DNA of 64,000 nucleotides from Alphaproteobacteria bacterium (GTDB lineage Bacteria > Pseudomonadota > Alphaproteobacteria > Rhizobiales > Devosiaceae), in the NCBI GenBank assembly GCA_018828145.1, contig JAHJWO010000046.1, positions 144,264-208,263 on the forward strand, in the 5' to 3' direction. A model generated the notes under the pieces. That model ran no database searches and was not told the DNA's origin. It saw nothing but the letters and a program-made list of their open reading frames with translations. Positions 56,216 through 64,000 of the stretch are shown here, piece after piece (positions within the stretch are counted from its first letter, which is position 1; every line of letters starts with the position of its first letter). The position numbers were made by a program, and so were the translations under genes.

Positions 56216-56883
56216 GGGGTCTGCATCTCGGTTTGGGTCTGCATCTCGGTCTTCTTGGCTCCGGGCGTATCGGGCAGGGTGACGGTGGCGCGGGTGAATG
56301 TCCAGACCAGGCTGACGGCATCATAGGTCATGCCTTCGGCCACCAGATGGGTACCGTCGGCATAGTCGATGGTGACCGCGCCATTGCCCACCAGTTGCTG
56401 GGTGGCATAGTCGAACACCGAATCGCCGATAATGCCTTTGGTTCCCAGGGAATTGGCGATGTCGGCCTCCTCTTCGACCAAAACCAGCTGGCGGGTCGTA
56501 TCGAGCACGGCGGCGGCGGCATCGACCGTCATGACGACGCCGTCGGGGCGCGTCATGGTGAGCGCGGCATCGCTGAGGCCGATCTGGTCGATGGTTTCGG
56601 TCGCGGCCCTCGCGGCGCTGGCCGAGATGCGATAGGCGGTGCCGTCATCGAGCAGGCCGGTATATTCGGGGGCCTCGACCATGACATTGTCGGGCGTGAC
56701 GGCAATCTGGCCGACGCCGAAGCGGCTGCCCAGGCTCGAAATATAGATCTGCCCGACCAGCGAAACCAGAGCCAGGACGCCCAGGGCCGGCACGCCGATG
56801 CGCAGGATCGATACGATGCGGTTGCGCGCCTCAAGCCGCCGATAGGTTTGAAGGCGCTGGGCAGAGTCACCATGCAGGGTCAT
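56212..56883 (-). CDS. lptC: LPS export protein LptC
   Basis: The 223-residue protein has one N-terminal membrane anchor (IVSILRIGVPALGVLALVSLVGQIYISSL) and a periplasmic jellyroll. ATG 56883 is used. The gene ends in a short tandem repeat (TEMQTQTEMQTP, about 18 bases duplicated at 56220-56255), an odd and probably unconserved tail. It is 15 bases after the ribonuclease D-type gene. Confidence 0.88.
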   Translation of the reverse strand: MTLHGDSAQRLQTYRRLEARNRIVSILRIGVPALGVLALVSLVGQIYISSLGSRFGVGQIAVTPDNVMVEAPEYTGLLDDGTAYRISASAARAATETIDQIGLSDAALTMTRPDGVVMTVDAAAAVLDTTRQLVLVEEEADIANSLGTKGIIGDSVFDYATQQLVGNGAVTIDYADGTHLVAEGMTYDAVSLVWTFTRATVTLPDTPGAKKTEMQTQTEMQTP

Positions 56884-56898
56884 GCTTGCCCCCAAAGG

Positions 56899-57513
56899 TC
56901 AGCTATGGGCGAAGATGTCGGTTTCGCCCCAGCCCAGCAGATCGAGTTCGCAGCGCGTCTTGAGGAAATCGAAGCAGGACTGGGCCAGCTCCATGCGGCC
57001 CTCGCGCTTGAGCATGCGATCGAGATGGCGCTTGAGATCGTGCAGGTAGAGCACGTCGGAGGCGGCATAATCGAGCTGGGCGTCGCTGATCTTTTCGGCG
57101 CCCCAGTCCGAGCTCTGCTGATGCTTGGAGAGATCGACATTGAGCAGCTCGCGCACCAGGTCCTTGAGGCCATGCCGGTCGGTATAGGTGCGGACCAGCT
57201 TGGAGGCGATCTTGGTGCAATAGATCGGGCCGGTCACCACGCCGAAGCGGTTCTGGAGGGCGGCAACGTCGAAGCGGGCATAGTGGAAGATCTTGGTGAC
57301 GGCCGGGTCAGCCAGCAGGCTGACCAGATTGGGCGCCTCGGTGGCATCCTGGGGGATCTGCACCACGTCGGCGCTGCCATCGCCGGGCGAGAGCTGGACG
57401 ACGCAGAGCCGGTCGCGATGGGGGTGCAGGCCCATGGTCTCCGTATCAATCGCGACTTCGCGGCCATAACGGGACAGGTCCGGCAGGTCGCCGCGGTGCA
57501 ATCGAATGGCCAT
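56899..57513 (-). CDS. Ribonuclease D-type 3'-5' exonuclease
   Basis: The 204-residue DEDDy exonuclease domain has Asp and Glu in VAIDTETMGLHP, Asp in FHYARFDVAAL and the C-terminal YAASDVLYLHDL with the Tyr/Asp of ExoIII. It lacks the HRDC domains of full-length RNase D, so it is a single-domain type typical of alphaproteobacteria. ATG 57513 is used. It is transcribed in the same direction as tRNA-Leu and the lpt genes and presumably trims tRNA 3' ends or other structured RNA. Confidence 0.9.
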   Translation of the reverse strand: MAIRLHRGDLPDLSRYGREVAIDTETMGLHPHRDRLCVVQLSPGDGSADVVQIPQDATEAPNLVSLLADPAVTKIFHYARFDVAALQNRFGVVTGPIYCTKIASKLVRTYTDRHGLKDLVRELLNVDLSKHQQSSDWGAEKISDAQLDYAASDVLYLHDLKRHLDRMLKREGRMELAQSCFDFLKTRCELDLLGWGETDIFAHS

Positions 57514-57647
57514 GGGAGTCTCGCAAGAATTCGGTGGTCTTCCCTGATGACACAGCATCGGGGCGATGGGAAGGCGGAGGCGGCCTGCGGGGGATCGTCG
57601 ACCCCTCCCCTCGATCGCCCCGACTGCGAAATCCACATTGGCCAAAG

Positions 57648-57687
57648 AAAAACCCCGGCCGCGACTTTCGTCGGGACCGGGGTTTTG
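57648..57687 (-). terminator. Terminator of tRNA-Leu
   Basis: AAAACCCCGG (57649-57658) pairs with CCGGGGTTTT (57677-57686), with an inner CGAC/GTCG pair. Read on the minus strand it follows the tRNA 3' end by seven bases and ends in T residues. Confidence 0.85.
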
Positions 57688-57692
57688 AAAAT

Positions 57693-57777
57693 TGGTGCCC
57701 AGAAGAGGACTCGAACCTCCACACCTTGCGGTACACGGACCTGAACCGTGCGCGTCTACCAATTCCGCCATCTGGGC
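57693..57777 (-). tRNA. tRNA-Leu (anticodon CAG)
   Basis: The 85-base gene has acceptor stem GCCCAGA (57777 leftward) with TCTGGGC at 57697-57703, discriminator A and encoded CCA at 57693-57695, D-arm GGCGGAATTGGTAGACGC, anticodon loop TTCAGGT, class II variable arm and T-arm GGTTCGAGTCC. Confidence 0.95.
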
Positions 57778-57834
57778 AAGCGGTGGTGTAACTAGGGGGC
57801 GCGCCGACCGATGTCAATCACCTATTCGCGACGC

Positions 57835-58197
57835 TCACCAGTTGGCGCCATCCCAATGCTTGATCGCGGCGCGATCGATGGGCGGCGCATCCTCGAGACA
57901 GTTGACATTGATCATCACCAGCTCGTTGCCCTTGCCGTCCGAACCGCGGGCGAAGGACTCTATGCCGCAGGTGCGGCAGAACAGGTGATCGATGGTCTCG
58001 GTGCTGAACTGGAAGATGGACAGCTGATCCTCGCCGCTCTCCAGCGTGAAATCGGCAGCGGGCAGCGACTGCATGACCCAGCCCAGGCGCCGGCAGCGCG
58101 AGCAGTTGCAGTCGCCCATCGTGGACAGATCGGTGGTGGCGGTATAGCGCACGGCGCCGCAATGGCACTGGCCGTGATAGGTTCTGGTTTCGGGCAT
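57835..58197 (-). CDS. GFA family (CENP-V/Gfa-like) zinc protein
   Basis: The 120-residue protein has GQCHCGAVRY, CNCSRCRR and FCRTCGIESFAR, the cysteine sets that bind zinc in the Gfa fold. The name comes from formaldehyde-activating enzyme, but most members have no proven activity. ATG 58197 follows GGAGGGG. Confidence 0.92.
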   Translation of the reverse strand: MPETRTYHGQCHCGAVRYTATTDLSTMGDCNCSRCRRLGWVMQSLPAADFTLESGEDQLSIFQFSTETIDHLFCRTCGIESFARGSDGKGNELVMINVNCLEDAPPIDRAAIKHWDGANW

Positions 58198-58342
58198 GGG
58201 GCACCCCTCCTGTGTCTTTAGTGAACAAAACAAGAACAAATGCCGGCCGGAGTCAAGCCGATTCCCCGCTCCGGCCCTCGACAGCGGCGGCGGCCTTGGG
58301 ATAGAAGCGGGAACGTTTCATGCCTGTTTGCCGGAGCCCAAG

Positions 58343-59329
58343 ATGGATCGCCTCGAACCCAAACTCGTCACCATTTTCGGCGGCGCGGGCTTTGTCGGCA
58401 CCCAGATCGTGCAATTGCTGGCGCGGCGCGGCCATCGCATCCGCGTGGCGGTGCGCCGGCCGGAGCTGGCCGGGCATGTGAAAATGTATGGCAGCGTCGG
58501 GCAGATCCAGCCGATCCAGGCCAATCTGCGCAATGCCGCCTCCGTGCGCCATGCGGTGCAGGGCGCCGATATCGTCATCAACCTGGTCGGCATCGGCCAT
58601 TCGGCCGGCAAGCAGAGCTTTGAGGCGGTGCATGTCGATGGCGCCCGCAATGTTGCCGAAGCGGCCAGGGCGGCCGGCGCCTCGACGCTGGTGCATATGT
58701 CGGCGCTGGGCGTCGACAAGGCGGCCGAAGTCAGCCGTTATGCCGCCAGCAAGCTGGATGGCGAGGCCGCCGTGCTTGAGGCCTTTCCCAATGCCGTCAT
58801 CATGCGGCCCTCGATCATCTTCGGGCCGGGCGATGGCTTTTTCAACCTGATGGGCGCGCTGGCCCGCTTCTTCCCGGTGCTGCCGCTGATCGGCGGTGAC
58901 ACCAAGTTCCAGCCGGTCTATGTCGGCGACGTGGCCGAGGCCTTCGCGCTGGCTGCCGAGGGCAAGGTCAAGGGCGGGCGTATTTACGAACTGGGCGGGC
59001 CGCAGGTGGAAACCTATCGCGCACTGATGGAGCGGGTGCAGCGGGAAGCGGCGCGCAAGCGGCCGATGCTGCCGCTGTCGCCGGGCATTGCCAAGCTGCT
59101 GGCCCTGCCGCTGTCCATCCTGCCGGGCACGCCGCTGATCACCGCCGACCAGGTGGAGCTGCTTGGGGTGGACAATGTGGTGTCCGAGGCGGCGAGCCGG
59201 GACAAGCGCACGCTGGCGGCTTTCGGCATCACGCCGACGGCAATGGATGCCATCCTGCCCAGCTACATGTACCGCTTCCGCAAATACGGGCAGTTCGACC
59301 GCGACAACGCACCGGCGCCGATTCTCTAG
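58343..59329 (+). CDS. Complex I NDUFA9 subunit-like SDR protein
   Basis: The 328-residue atypical SDR has the N-terminal Rossmann motif VTIFGGAGFVGTQIVQLLARRGHRIRV, NLVGIG, and the NDUFA9-type signature RPSIIFGPGDGFFNLMGALARFFPVLPLIGG. Homologues in alphaproteobacteria are linked to respiratory complex I or ubiquinone-binding roles, but catalysis is unclear. ATG 58343 with GGAG seven bases before it. It is divergent from the GFA gene. Confidence 0.9.
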   Translation: MDRLEPKLVTIFGGAGFVGTQIVQLLARRGHRIRVAVRRPELAGHVKMYGSVGQIQPIQANLRNAASVRHAVQGADIVINLVGIGHSAGKQSFEAVHVDGARNVAEAARAAGASTLVHMSALGVDKAAEVSRYAASKLDGEAAVLEAFPNAVIMRPSIIFGPGDGFFNLMGALARFFPVLPLIGGDTKFQPVYVGDVAEAFALAAEGKVKGGRIYELGGPQVETYRALMERVQREAARKRPMLPLSPGIAKLLALPLSILPGTPLITADQVELLGVDNVVSEAASRDKRTLAAFGITPTAMDAILPSYMYRFRKYGQFDRDNAPAPIL

Positions 59330-59333
59330 GCGT

Positions 59334-59459
59334 CTATTCGGCGACCACGACCAGCGCCAGAGCGCCGAGAATGGTCAGTATCCCGTAAAGCAACAGTCCG
59401 GGCAGACCCTTGGGTCGCTCGGGCTTTTTTCTGTCCGGCTCGGACTGGTTCACGCGCAT
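59334..59459 (-). CDS. Small single-span membrane protein (41 residues)
   Basis: The 41-residue protein has a charged N-terminal half (NQSEPDRKKPERPKG) and one membrane helix (LPGLLLYGILTILGALALVVVA). ATG 59459 follows GGAGGA four bases upstream, which supports translation. It ends four bases from the end of the convergent NDUFA9-like gene. No family recognised. Confidence 0.6.
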   Translation of the reverse strand: MRVNQSEPDRKKPERPKGLPGLLLYGILTILGALALVVVAE

Positions 59460-59533
59460 CGTCTCCTCCATCGATGGACTGACCCGCATGTCAACGCGGC
59501 GCGCGGCCGAAGGTTGCATGACGCGTTGATCAC

Positions 59534-59605
59534 TATCTTAAGATATATCTTGAAAATGCCATGAGGCGCCCCGATCTTCTGAGCCAATGCAGTTCAAGAT
59601 ATATC
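59534..59605 (+). promoter_or_regulatory. Repeated AAGATATATC operator of padR
   Basis: AAGATATATC occurs at 59540-59549 and 59596-59605. The first is part of overlapping palindromes TATCTTAAGATA (59534-59545) and AAGATATATCTT (59540-59551). The second lies 11 bases before the padR start. The spacing fits autorepression by the PadR protein. Confidence 0.6.
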
Positions 59606-59616
59606 GGAGACACATC

Positions 59617-60348
59617 ATGGGAAATAACTGGAGAGACGGCGAGCCCAACTGGCGCCGCATGGAAGCCATGGCCCGCCGCGGCTGGGGTCGGTTTGCCGCC
59701 GGCATCGAAAGCGGCGAGGGCTGGGGCAATATGGGCGGCAATTTCCGCATCGGCCGCATGCTGGCCTCGGGCGACCTGCGGCTGGTGGCGCTCTACCTGA
59801 TCGAGCAGCAGCCGCGGCACGGCTATGACCTGATCAAGGCGATCGAGGAAAAATCGGCGGGCTTCTATACGCCCAGCCCCGGCATCGTCTATCCGGCGCT
59901 GACCTTTCTCGAGGAAGCCGGCTATGTGACGTCGCAGACCGACGGCAACAAGAAGCTCTATACGATCAACGACGAGGGACGCGCACATCTCAGCGACAAT
60001 CGCGAGGCGATCGAATCCACCCTGGCATTCCTGGCCAAGGCGGGCGAGCAGATGAATCGCTTCCGCGAATTCGCCAAGGCGGACTGGCCGTTTGGCCGCG
60101 AGGGCGAAGCGGGCGAACATCCTCCGCATCGCGGGCATGGTCCCGGCTGGGGCCCCGGCCCGGCGCCGGACACCGACCGCGACCTCAAGGACGTGGTGCC
60201 CGAGCTCAACCAGGCCAGGCGCGACCTCAAGGCGGCGATCAAGAAGGCGCGGCGCACCTCCGAGGACCAGCAGCGCCACGCTGCCGAAATCCTCAAGCGC
60301 GCAGCGGCCGAGATCGAGGCGCTTAGCGAAGACGATGTGGATATCTGA
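59617..60348 (+). CDS. PadR family transcriptional regulator
   Basis: The 243-residue protein has an unconserved N-terminal stretch (about 1-45), a winged-helix PadR domain (about 50-125; LRLVALYLIEQQPRHGYDLIKAIEEKSAGFYTPSPGIVYPALTFLEEAGYV), a Gly/Pro/His-rich linker, and a C-terminal coiled coil (DVVPELNQARRDLKAAIKKARRTSEDQQRHAAEILKRAAAEIEAL). ATG 59617 is used. It probably represses itself and an unlinked target. Confidence 0.9.
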   Translation: MGNNWRDGEPNWRRMEAMARRGWGRFAAGIESGEGWGNMGGNFRIGRMLASGDLRLVALYLIEQQPRHGYDLIKAIEEKSAGFYTPSPGIVYPALTFLEEAGYVTSQTDGNKKLYTINDEGRAHLSDNREAIESTLAFLAKAGEQMNRFREFAKADWPFGREGEAGEHPPHRGHGPGWGPGPAPDTDRDLKDVVPELNQARRDLKAAIKKARRTSEDQQRHAAEILKRAAAEIEALSEDDVDI

Positions 60349-60356
60349 ACGATAGC

Positions 60357-60452
60357 CCCCCATCTGGCCTCCCCCTGAAGAGGGGGAGGGACTGGCTGGT
60401 GGCTCTCGAGGGCTCGTGCCCCTTCCCCTCAGGGGGGAGGCTGGGTGGGATA
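60357..60452. repeat. GC-rich palindromic intergenic element (CCTCCCCCT family)
   Basis: CCTCCCCCT (60368-60376) pairs with AGGGGGAGG (60381-60389) around GAAG. A second, weaker hairpin starts at 60421. It fills most of the gap between padR and the DUF1761 gene. Confidence 0.75.
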
Positions 60453-60459
60453 TGGCCTC

Positions 60460-60861
60460 TTAGCGCCAGAGACCCAGAATCAGGCCCATGACGGCAAAGC
60501 CGATGGTGAGGTAGCCGCCATTGATCAGGAAGTAGCTCAACGGGCGGCGTTCGAAGAGGGTGATGACGCCGACGCTCAGCGCCGCCCAGCCGAAACCGGC
60601 TGCAACGGCCGCGCCGATGGCAAAGCTCAGCGTCGTCTCCGGGCCGGCGATGAAAAAGGCCAGGTTGGCCGCCATGATCAGCGTCAGCACGAAGGCCACG
60701 CCGAAAATCACCGCCGGATTCCCCCGCGCCATATCGGCGTCGCTGATATTGCCGGCGCGCCGCCAGGCCTTGTCGAACAGCAGGGGCGAGTACCAGAGCC
60801 CCCCGATCACGAACATTGAAAGCGCCGCGGCGATCACGGCCGGCCAGTTGACCATTGGCAT
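60460..60861 (-). CDS. DUF1761 membrane protein
   Basis: The 133-residue protein has four predicted helices, including the conserved ALSMFVIGGLWYSPLLFDKAW near the N terminus, which marks DUF1761. Function unknown. It is divergent from the D-lactate dehydrogenase gene (129-base gap). Confidence 0.88.
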   Translation of the reverse strand: MPMVNWPAVIAAALSMFVIGGLWYSPLLFDKAWRRAGNISDADMARGNPAVIFGVAFVLTLIMAANLAFFIAGPETTLSFAIGAAVAAGFGWAALSVGVITLFERRPLSYFLINGGYLTIGFAVMGLILGLWR

Positions 60862-60968
60862 TGTCTGTCCTCCCTTAGGCGCACGCTTCCAGCTGGACTT
60901 CGCGCCGCACCCATGGCCGCAAGCAAATCCCTGGGCGAGGCGCCTGACAAGGCCCTTCGCAGTCTCGA

Positions 60969-60982
60969 ACTAACATGTTAGT
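60969..60982. promoter_or_regulatory. Perfect palindrome ACTAACATGTTAGT before the dehydrogenase gene
   Basis: This 14-bp palindrome ends eight bases before the ATG at 60991, where the ribosome site should be. No good Shine-Dalgarno is visible. Most likely a repressor site that would also mask translation start or early transcription. Confidence 0.65.
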
Positions 60983-60990
60983 GCTGGCGC

Positions 60991-63909
60991 ATGCAGCAAG
61001 CCAGTATCGCCCCCTCCCCCGTCCATCACGTTACACCTGACCGGCAGGCAGCCGGAGAGCGGCTGGTTGCCCGGCTCAAAGGCACGGTCAATGGTCGGAT
61101 GTATACCGATCCGCTGATGACCTATGCCTGGAGCGGGGATGCCAGTTCCTACCGGCTGATTCCGGCAGCCGTGGTCTTCATCAACTCCGAAGATGAGGTG
61201 CGCGCGGTGATGGCGGCGGCGCGGGCAGAGGGCCTGCCCATTACCTTCCGGGCGGCGGGTACGTCGCTGTCGGGTCAGGCGGTGACCGACGGCGTGCTGG
61301 CGGTGCTGGGCGATGGCTGGCGCAAGCTTGAAATCCATCCGGGGGCCGAGCAGATCACGCTGGGGCCGGCGATCATCGTCGCCCATGCCAATGCGGCGCT
61401 CAAGAAATTCAACAAGAAGATCGGGCCGGATCCCGCCAGCCAGGCCACCTGCAAGATCGGTGGCGTGGTCAACAACAATTCATCCGGCATGTGCTGCGGG
61501 GTGACGCAGAACACCTATCATACCATGGCGCGCCTGCGGATCGTGCTGACCGACGGGACCATGCTGGACAGCGGCGACACGGCCAGCCGCGATGCGTTCC
61601 GCGCCAGCCATGGGGCGATGCTGGACGGGCTGCACCAGCTGCATCACGCTGTGATGGCCGACCCGGAACTCGTCGCGCTGATCCGGCGGAAATATGCCAT
61701 CAAGAATACGGTGGGCTACTCGCTCAATGCGCTGGTCGACTACCACGACCCGCTCGACATCCTGATCCACCTGATGGTGGGCTCGGAGGGCACGCTCGGC
61801 TTTGTTTCCGAGGTGACCTACAACACGGTGCCCGAGCATCCGTTCAAATCGACGGCTTTGGTGCCCTTCCCCGATCCGCAATCGGCAGGACGCGCCATCA
61901 TCAAGCTGGCCAATGGCGGCGTGCAGGTGACGACGGGCGTCACGGCTGCCGAATATATCGAGCGGCGGGCGCTGGCGACGGTGGAACACCTGCCGCCCAT
62001 GGCCCCGCTGCTGCCCTGGCTGACGGACAATTCCCCGGCCGTGCTGATCGACGTCACCGCCCCCGACGCGGCGACGCTCGACGTCGAAGTGGCGAAAGCG
62101 GTGGCGATCCTCGCCAGCGAGGATGCGACCCATATCGATTTTTCCACCGACGAAGCGCGCAGCCATGCGCTGTGGGACATCCGCAAGGGGTTCTTCGCCT
62201 CGGGCGGCGCGGCGCGGCCCAAGGGCACGTCCATGCTGACCGAGGATGTGGCGGCCCCGATCGAGCGCCTCGCCGAATTCGTCACCGACATGCGCGCCCT
62301 GCTGGATGAGCACGGCTATGAGGATGCCATCATCTTCGGGCACGCCCTGGCTGGAAACCTGCATTTCCAGATGAGCGACGATTTCTCGCTGCCCGGCGCG
62401 GCGGAGAAGTTCGACATGTTCTCCAAGGCTCTGAGCGAGCTGGTCTCGGTGCAATACGGCGGCTCGCTCAAGGCCGAGCATGGCACCGGACGGGCCATCG
62501 CGCCCTTTGTCGAGGCGGAATGGGGGAGCAAGGCCTATGGGCTGATGCATCGGATCAAGGCCCTGTTCGACCCCGAAGGGCTGCTCAATCCGGGCGTGCT
62601 GCTCAATGCCGACGACAAGGTGCATATCAAGCATCTCAAGGTCATGCCATTGGCGGACGAGCTGGTGGACATGTGCATCGAATGCGGCTTCTGCGAGCCG
62701 GCCTGCCCCAGCCACCAGATGACGCTGTCGCCGCGCCAGCGCATCGCGGTGACGCGCGAGCGCGAAAGGCTGCGGGCCAGCGGCGAGGACCCGGCGCGTC
62801 TCAAGCGGCTCGACGACGATTTCCAGTATCCCGGGCTCGATACCTGCGCGGCGTGCAACCTGTGCTCGATCCGCTGCCCGGTCGGCATCGAAACGGGCAC
62901 GATGATCATCGGCCAGCGCACGCAAAGGCGTGGTTCCACGGCGCGTGCCGTGGCGGGCTTTGCCGCCGACCATCGCGGCGCGGTCGAGACCATGATGCGC
63001 GGCGGGGTGGCCCTGGCCGATGCGGCGCGCAAGGTGATCCCGGCAGCGGCCATAGAGGCCATTACCGATGGGGCCCGCCGGCTGACCGGCGAGCGCGTGC
63101 CGCGCGTGTCGCGGGCGCTGCACCATGGCTCGGGGGTACCCAAGGTCGCCGAGACGCGGCAGGACCCCCGCAGGACCGGCTTTCCGGTGCCGATCGCGCA
63201 GACCGGGCGACAGTCCATCGTCTACTTCCCCAGTTGCGCCACGCGCATGTTCGGCGCGCCGCAAACCGAGCATGACCTCAAGGCGGTGCCCGAGGCCATG
63301 CTGGCGCTGCTGGAGCGGGCCGGGTTCGATGTGATCGTGCCCGAGCATCTGAATGGCCAATGCTGTGGCCAGCCGTTCCAGTCCAAGGGCTTTCCCGAGC
63401 AGGCGGCCAGCGTCGGCGGTGAACTGAAGCGCGAACTATCGGCGCTGTCGGATGCCGGGCGGCTGAGCGTCGTTACCGACGCCTCGCCCTGCGCCAAGCA
63501 TTTGCGGGAATTTCCGGGCGATGCGCCGGTGCTCGATTCCAGCCAGTTCCTGTTGAGCCAGGTGCTGCCGCGGCTGACCATCACCCGCAAACTGCCGGTG
63601 GTGGCGGTGCATCACAACTGCTCGGCGCAGAGGCTGGCCGAACAGCCGATGACCGAGGCCATCGCGCGGGCCTGTGCGGACGAGGTGGCGGTGCTGAGTT
63701 CGGTGACCTGCTGTGGTTATGCCGGGGACAAGGGGCTGTTCTTCCCCGAGCTCAACGCGCATGCGACCCGGTTTGTGAAGGCAGATATTCCGACAGGCTG
63801 CACGCTGGGGGTGTCGACGGTGAGCACCTGTGCCTCGGGACTGAGCGAGCATGCCGGGGTGCCGTTTGTGGGGCTGGCAAGTTTGCTCGAATGGGCGAGC
63901 CGGCCCTAG
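60991..63909 (+). CDS. FAD/Fe-S D-lactate dehydrogenase-like oxidoreductase
   Basis: The 972-residue fusion has an N-terminal FAD-binding type 4 domain with FRAAGTSLSGQAV (about 87-99) and the FAD-oxidase C domain (about 300-530). It continues into two 4Fe-4S motifs, CIECGFCEPACP (from Cys562) and CAACNLCSIRCPVG (from Cys619), and two CCG domains with CCGQPF and CCGYAGDKG near the end. This GlcD-GlpC type fusion oxidises D-lactate or other 2-hydroxy acids and passes electrons toward quinone. The exact acid is not fixed by sequence. Confidence 0.92.
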   Translation: MQQASIAPSPVHHVTPDRQAAGERLVARLKGTVNGRMYTDPLMTYAWSGDASSYRLIPAAVVFINSEDEVRAVMAAARAEGLPITFRAAGTSLSGQAVTDGVLAVLGDGWRKLEIHPGAEQITLGPAIIVAHANAALKKFNKKIGPDPASQATCKIGGVVNNNSSGMCCGVTQNTYHTMARLRIVLTDGTMLDSGDTASRDAFRASHGAMLDGLHQLHHAVMADPELVALIRRKYAIKNTVGYSLNALVDYHDPLDILIHLMVGSEGTLGFVSEVTYNTVPEHPFKSTALVPFPDPQSAGRAIIKLANGGVQVTTGVTAAEYIERRALATVEHLPPMAPLLPWLTDNSPAVLIDVTAPDAATLDVEVAKAVAILASEDATHIDFSTDEARSHALWDIRKGFFASGGAARPKGTSMLTEDVAAPIERLAEFVTDMRALLDEHGYEDAIIFGHALAGNLHFQMSDDFSLPGAAEKFDMFSKALSELVSVQYGGSLKAEHGTGRAIAPFVEAEWGSKAYGLMHRIKALFDPEGLLNPGVLLNADDKVHIKHLKVMPLADELVDMCIECGFCEPACPSHQMTLSPRQRIAVTRERERLRASGEDPARLKRLDDDFQYPGLDTCAACNLCSIRCPVGIETGTMIIGQRTQRRGSTARAVAGFAADHRGAVETMMRGGVALADAARKVIPAAAIEAITDGARRLTGERVPRVSRALHHGSGVPKVAETRQDPRRTGFPVPIAQTGRQSIVYFPSCATRMFGAPQTEHDLKAVPEAMLALLERAGFDVIVPEHLNGQCCGQPFQSKGFPEQAASVGGELKRELSALSDAGRLSVVTDASPCAKHLREFPGDAPVLDSSQFLLSQVLPRLTITRKLPVVAVHHNCSAQRLAEQPMTEAIARACADEVAVLSSVTCCGYAGDKGLFFPELNAHATRFVKADIPTGCTLGVSTVSTCASGLSEHAGVPFVGLASLLEWASRP

Positions 63910-63933
63910 AGCCTTTACACCCAGCGGTCGTCA

Positions 63934-64000
63934 CCCTCGGGCTTGACCCGAGGGGTCTATACTTCAGCCTTCGCCCGGCAAGTGAAGAGCCCTCGGGTCA
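63934..64000. repeat. Intergenic repeat CCCTCGGG / CCCGAGGG
   Basis: CCCTCGGG (63934-63941) pairs with CCCGAGGG (63947-63954) around CTTGA. A second CCCTCGGGTCA starts near 63990 and runs off the window. It is a different family from the CCCTCCCC elements. It may terminate the dehydrogenase transcript. Confidence 0.7.

Noticed and set aside
61480..63360. 626-codon open frame opposite the D-lactate dehydrogenase gene
   Set aside because: Antisense shadow rich in His/Arg/Gln; the + strand has FAD and Fe-S motifs throughout.

Overview
The window is high-GC DNA (about 60-65% by eye) that reads as a chromosome segment of an alphaproteobacterium in the Hyphomicrobiales, most likely Devosia or a close relative. 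The best evidence is the conserved order lptC-lptA-lptB-rpoN-hpf-ptsN, the hsp20-DUF1150 pair, rpmI-rplT-pheS-pheT, a complex I NDUFA9-like SDR protein, the dense carbohydrate ABC importers, and several families of GC-rich palindromic intergenic repeats. The genus is an inference from gene order; no rRNA is present.

The first 34 kb is accessory sugar catabolism in three blocks, each with its own LacI-type regulator and a complete MalEFGK-like ABC importer. Block 1 (2.1-10.1 kb, + strand) is a fructan/sucrose-type system: LacI, solute-binding protein, two permeases, a cytoplasmic GH32 enzyme, a second exported GH32-like protein and an ATPase. It lies downstream of a sensor kinase that carries an in-frame stop codon. 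Block 2 (10.3-22.6 kb) has two divergent arms. The leftward arm encodes an aldo/keto reductase, VOC protein, LacI, zinc alcohol dehydrogenase, TIM-barrel isomerase and SDR protein. The rightward arm encodes an importer followed by another VOC protein, a second TIM-barrel isomerase, a UPF0303 protein and a YjlB-like cupin. Its substrate is unknown. Block 3 (33.8-22.7 kb, - strand) is one collinear run: LacI, two permeases, solute-binding protein, two ADP-ribosylglycohydrolase-family proteins, ATPase, class III CoA-transferase and CitE-like lyase. This is the best candidate for an undescribed system.

A tRNA-Ser(GGA) at 34.1 kb marks the change to mostly housekeeping content. From there come msrA, a YjbR protein, an STT3-like GT-C membrane protein, an MFS carrier, a 1-Cys peroxiredoxin, creA, an amino-acid permease and binding protein, yegP, pheT, an ASCH-exonuclease fusion, pheS, rplT and rpmI. 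These are followed by a RibD-C reductase-like protein, a GT2 protein, hsp20 with DUF1150, the ptsN-hpf-rpoN-lptBAC block, a ribonuclease D-type exonuclease, tRNA-Leu(CAG), a GFA protein, the NDUFA9-like protein, a PadR regulator, a DUF1761 protein and a 972-residue FAD/Fe-S D-lactate dehydrogenase.

Regulatory DNA is unusually readable. There is a perfect 17-bp inverted repeat at the block 1 promoter, GGGAACGTT-type operators in block 3, a sigma-32-like promoter before hsp20, an AAGATATATC repeat before padR, and a perfect 14-bp palindrome next to the dehydrogenase start. No CRISPR array, insertion sequence, phage gene or integrase was seen.
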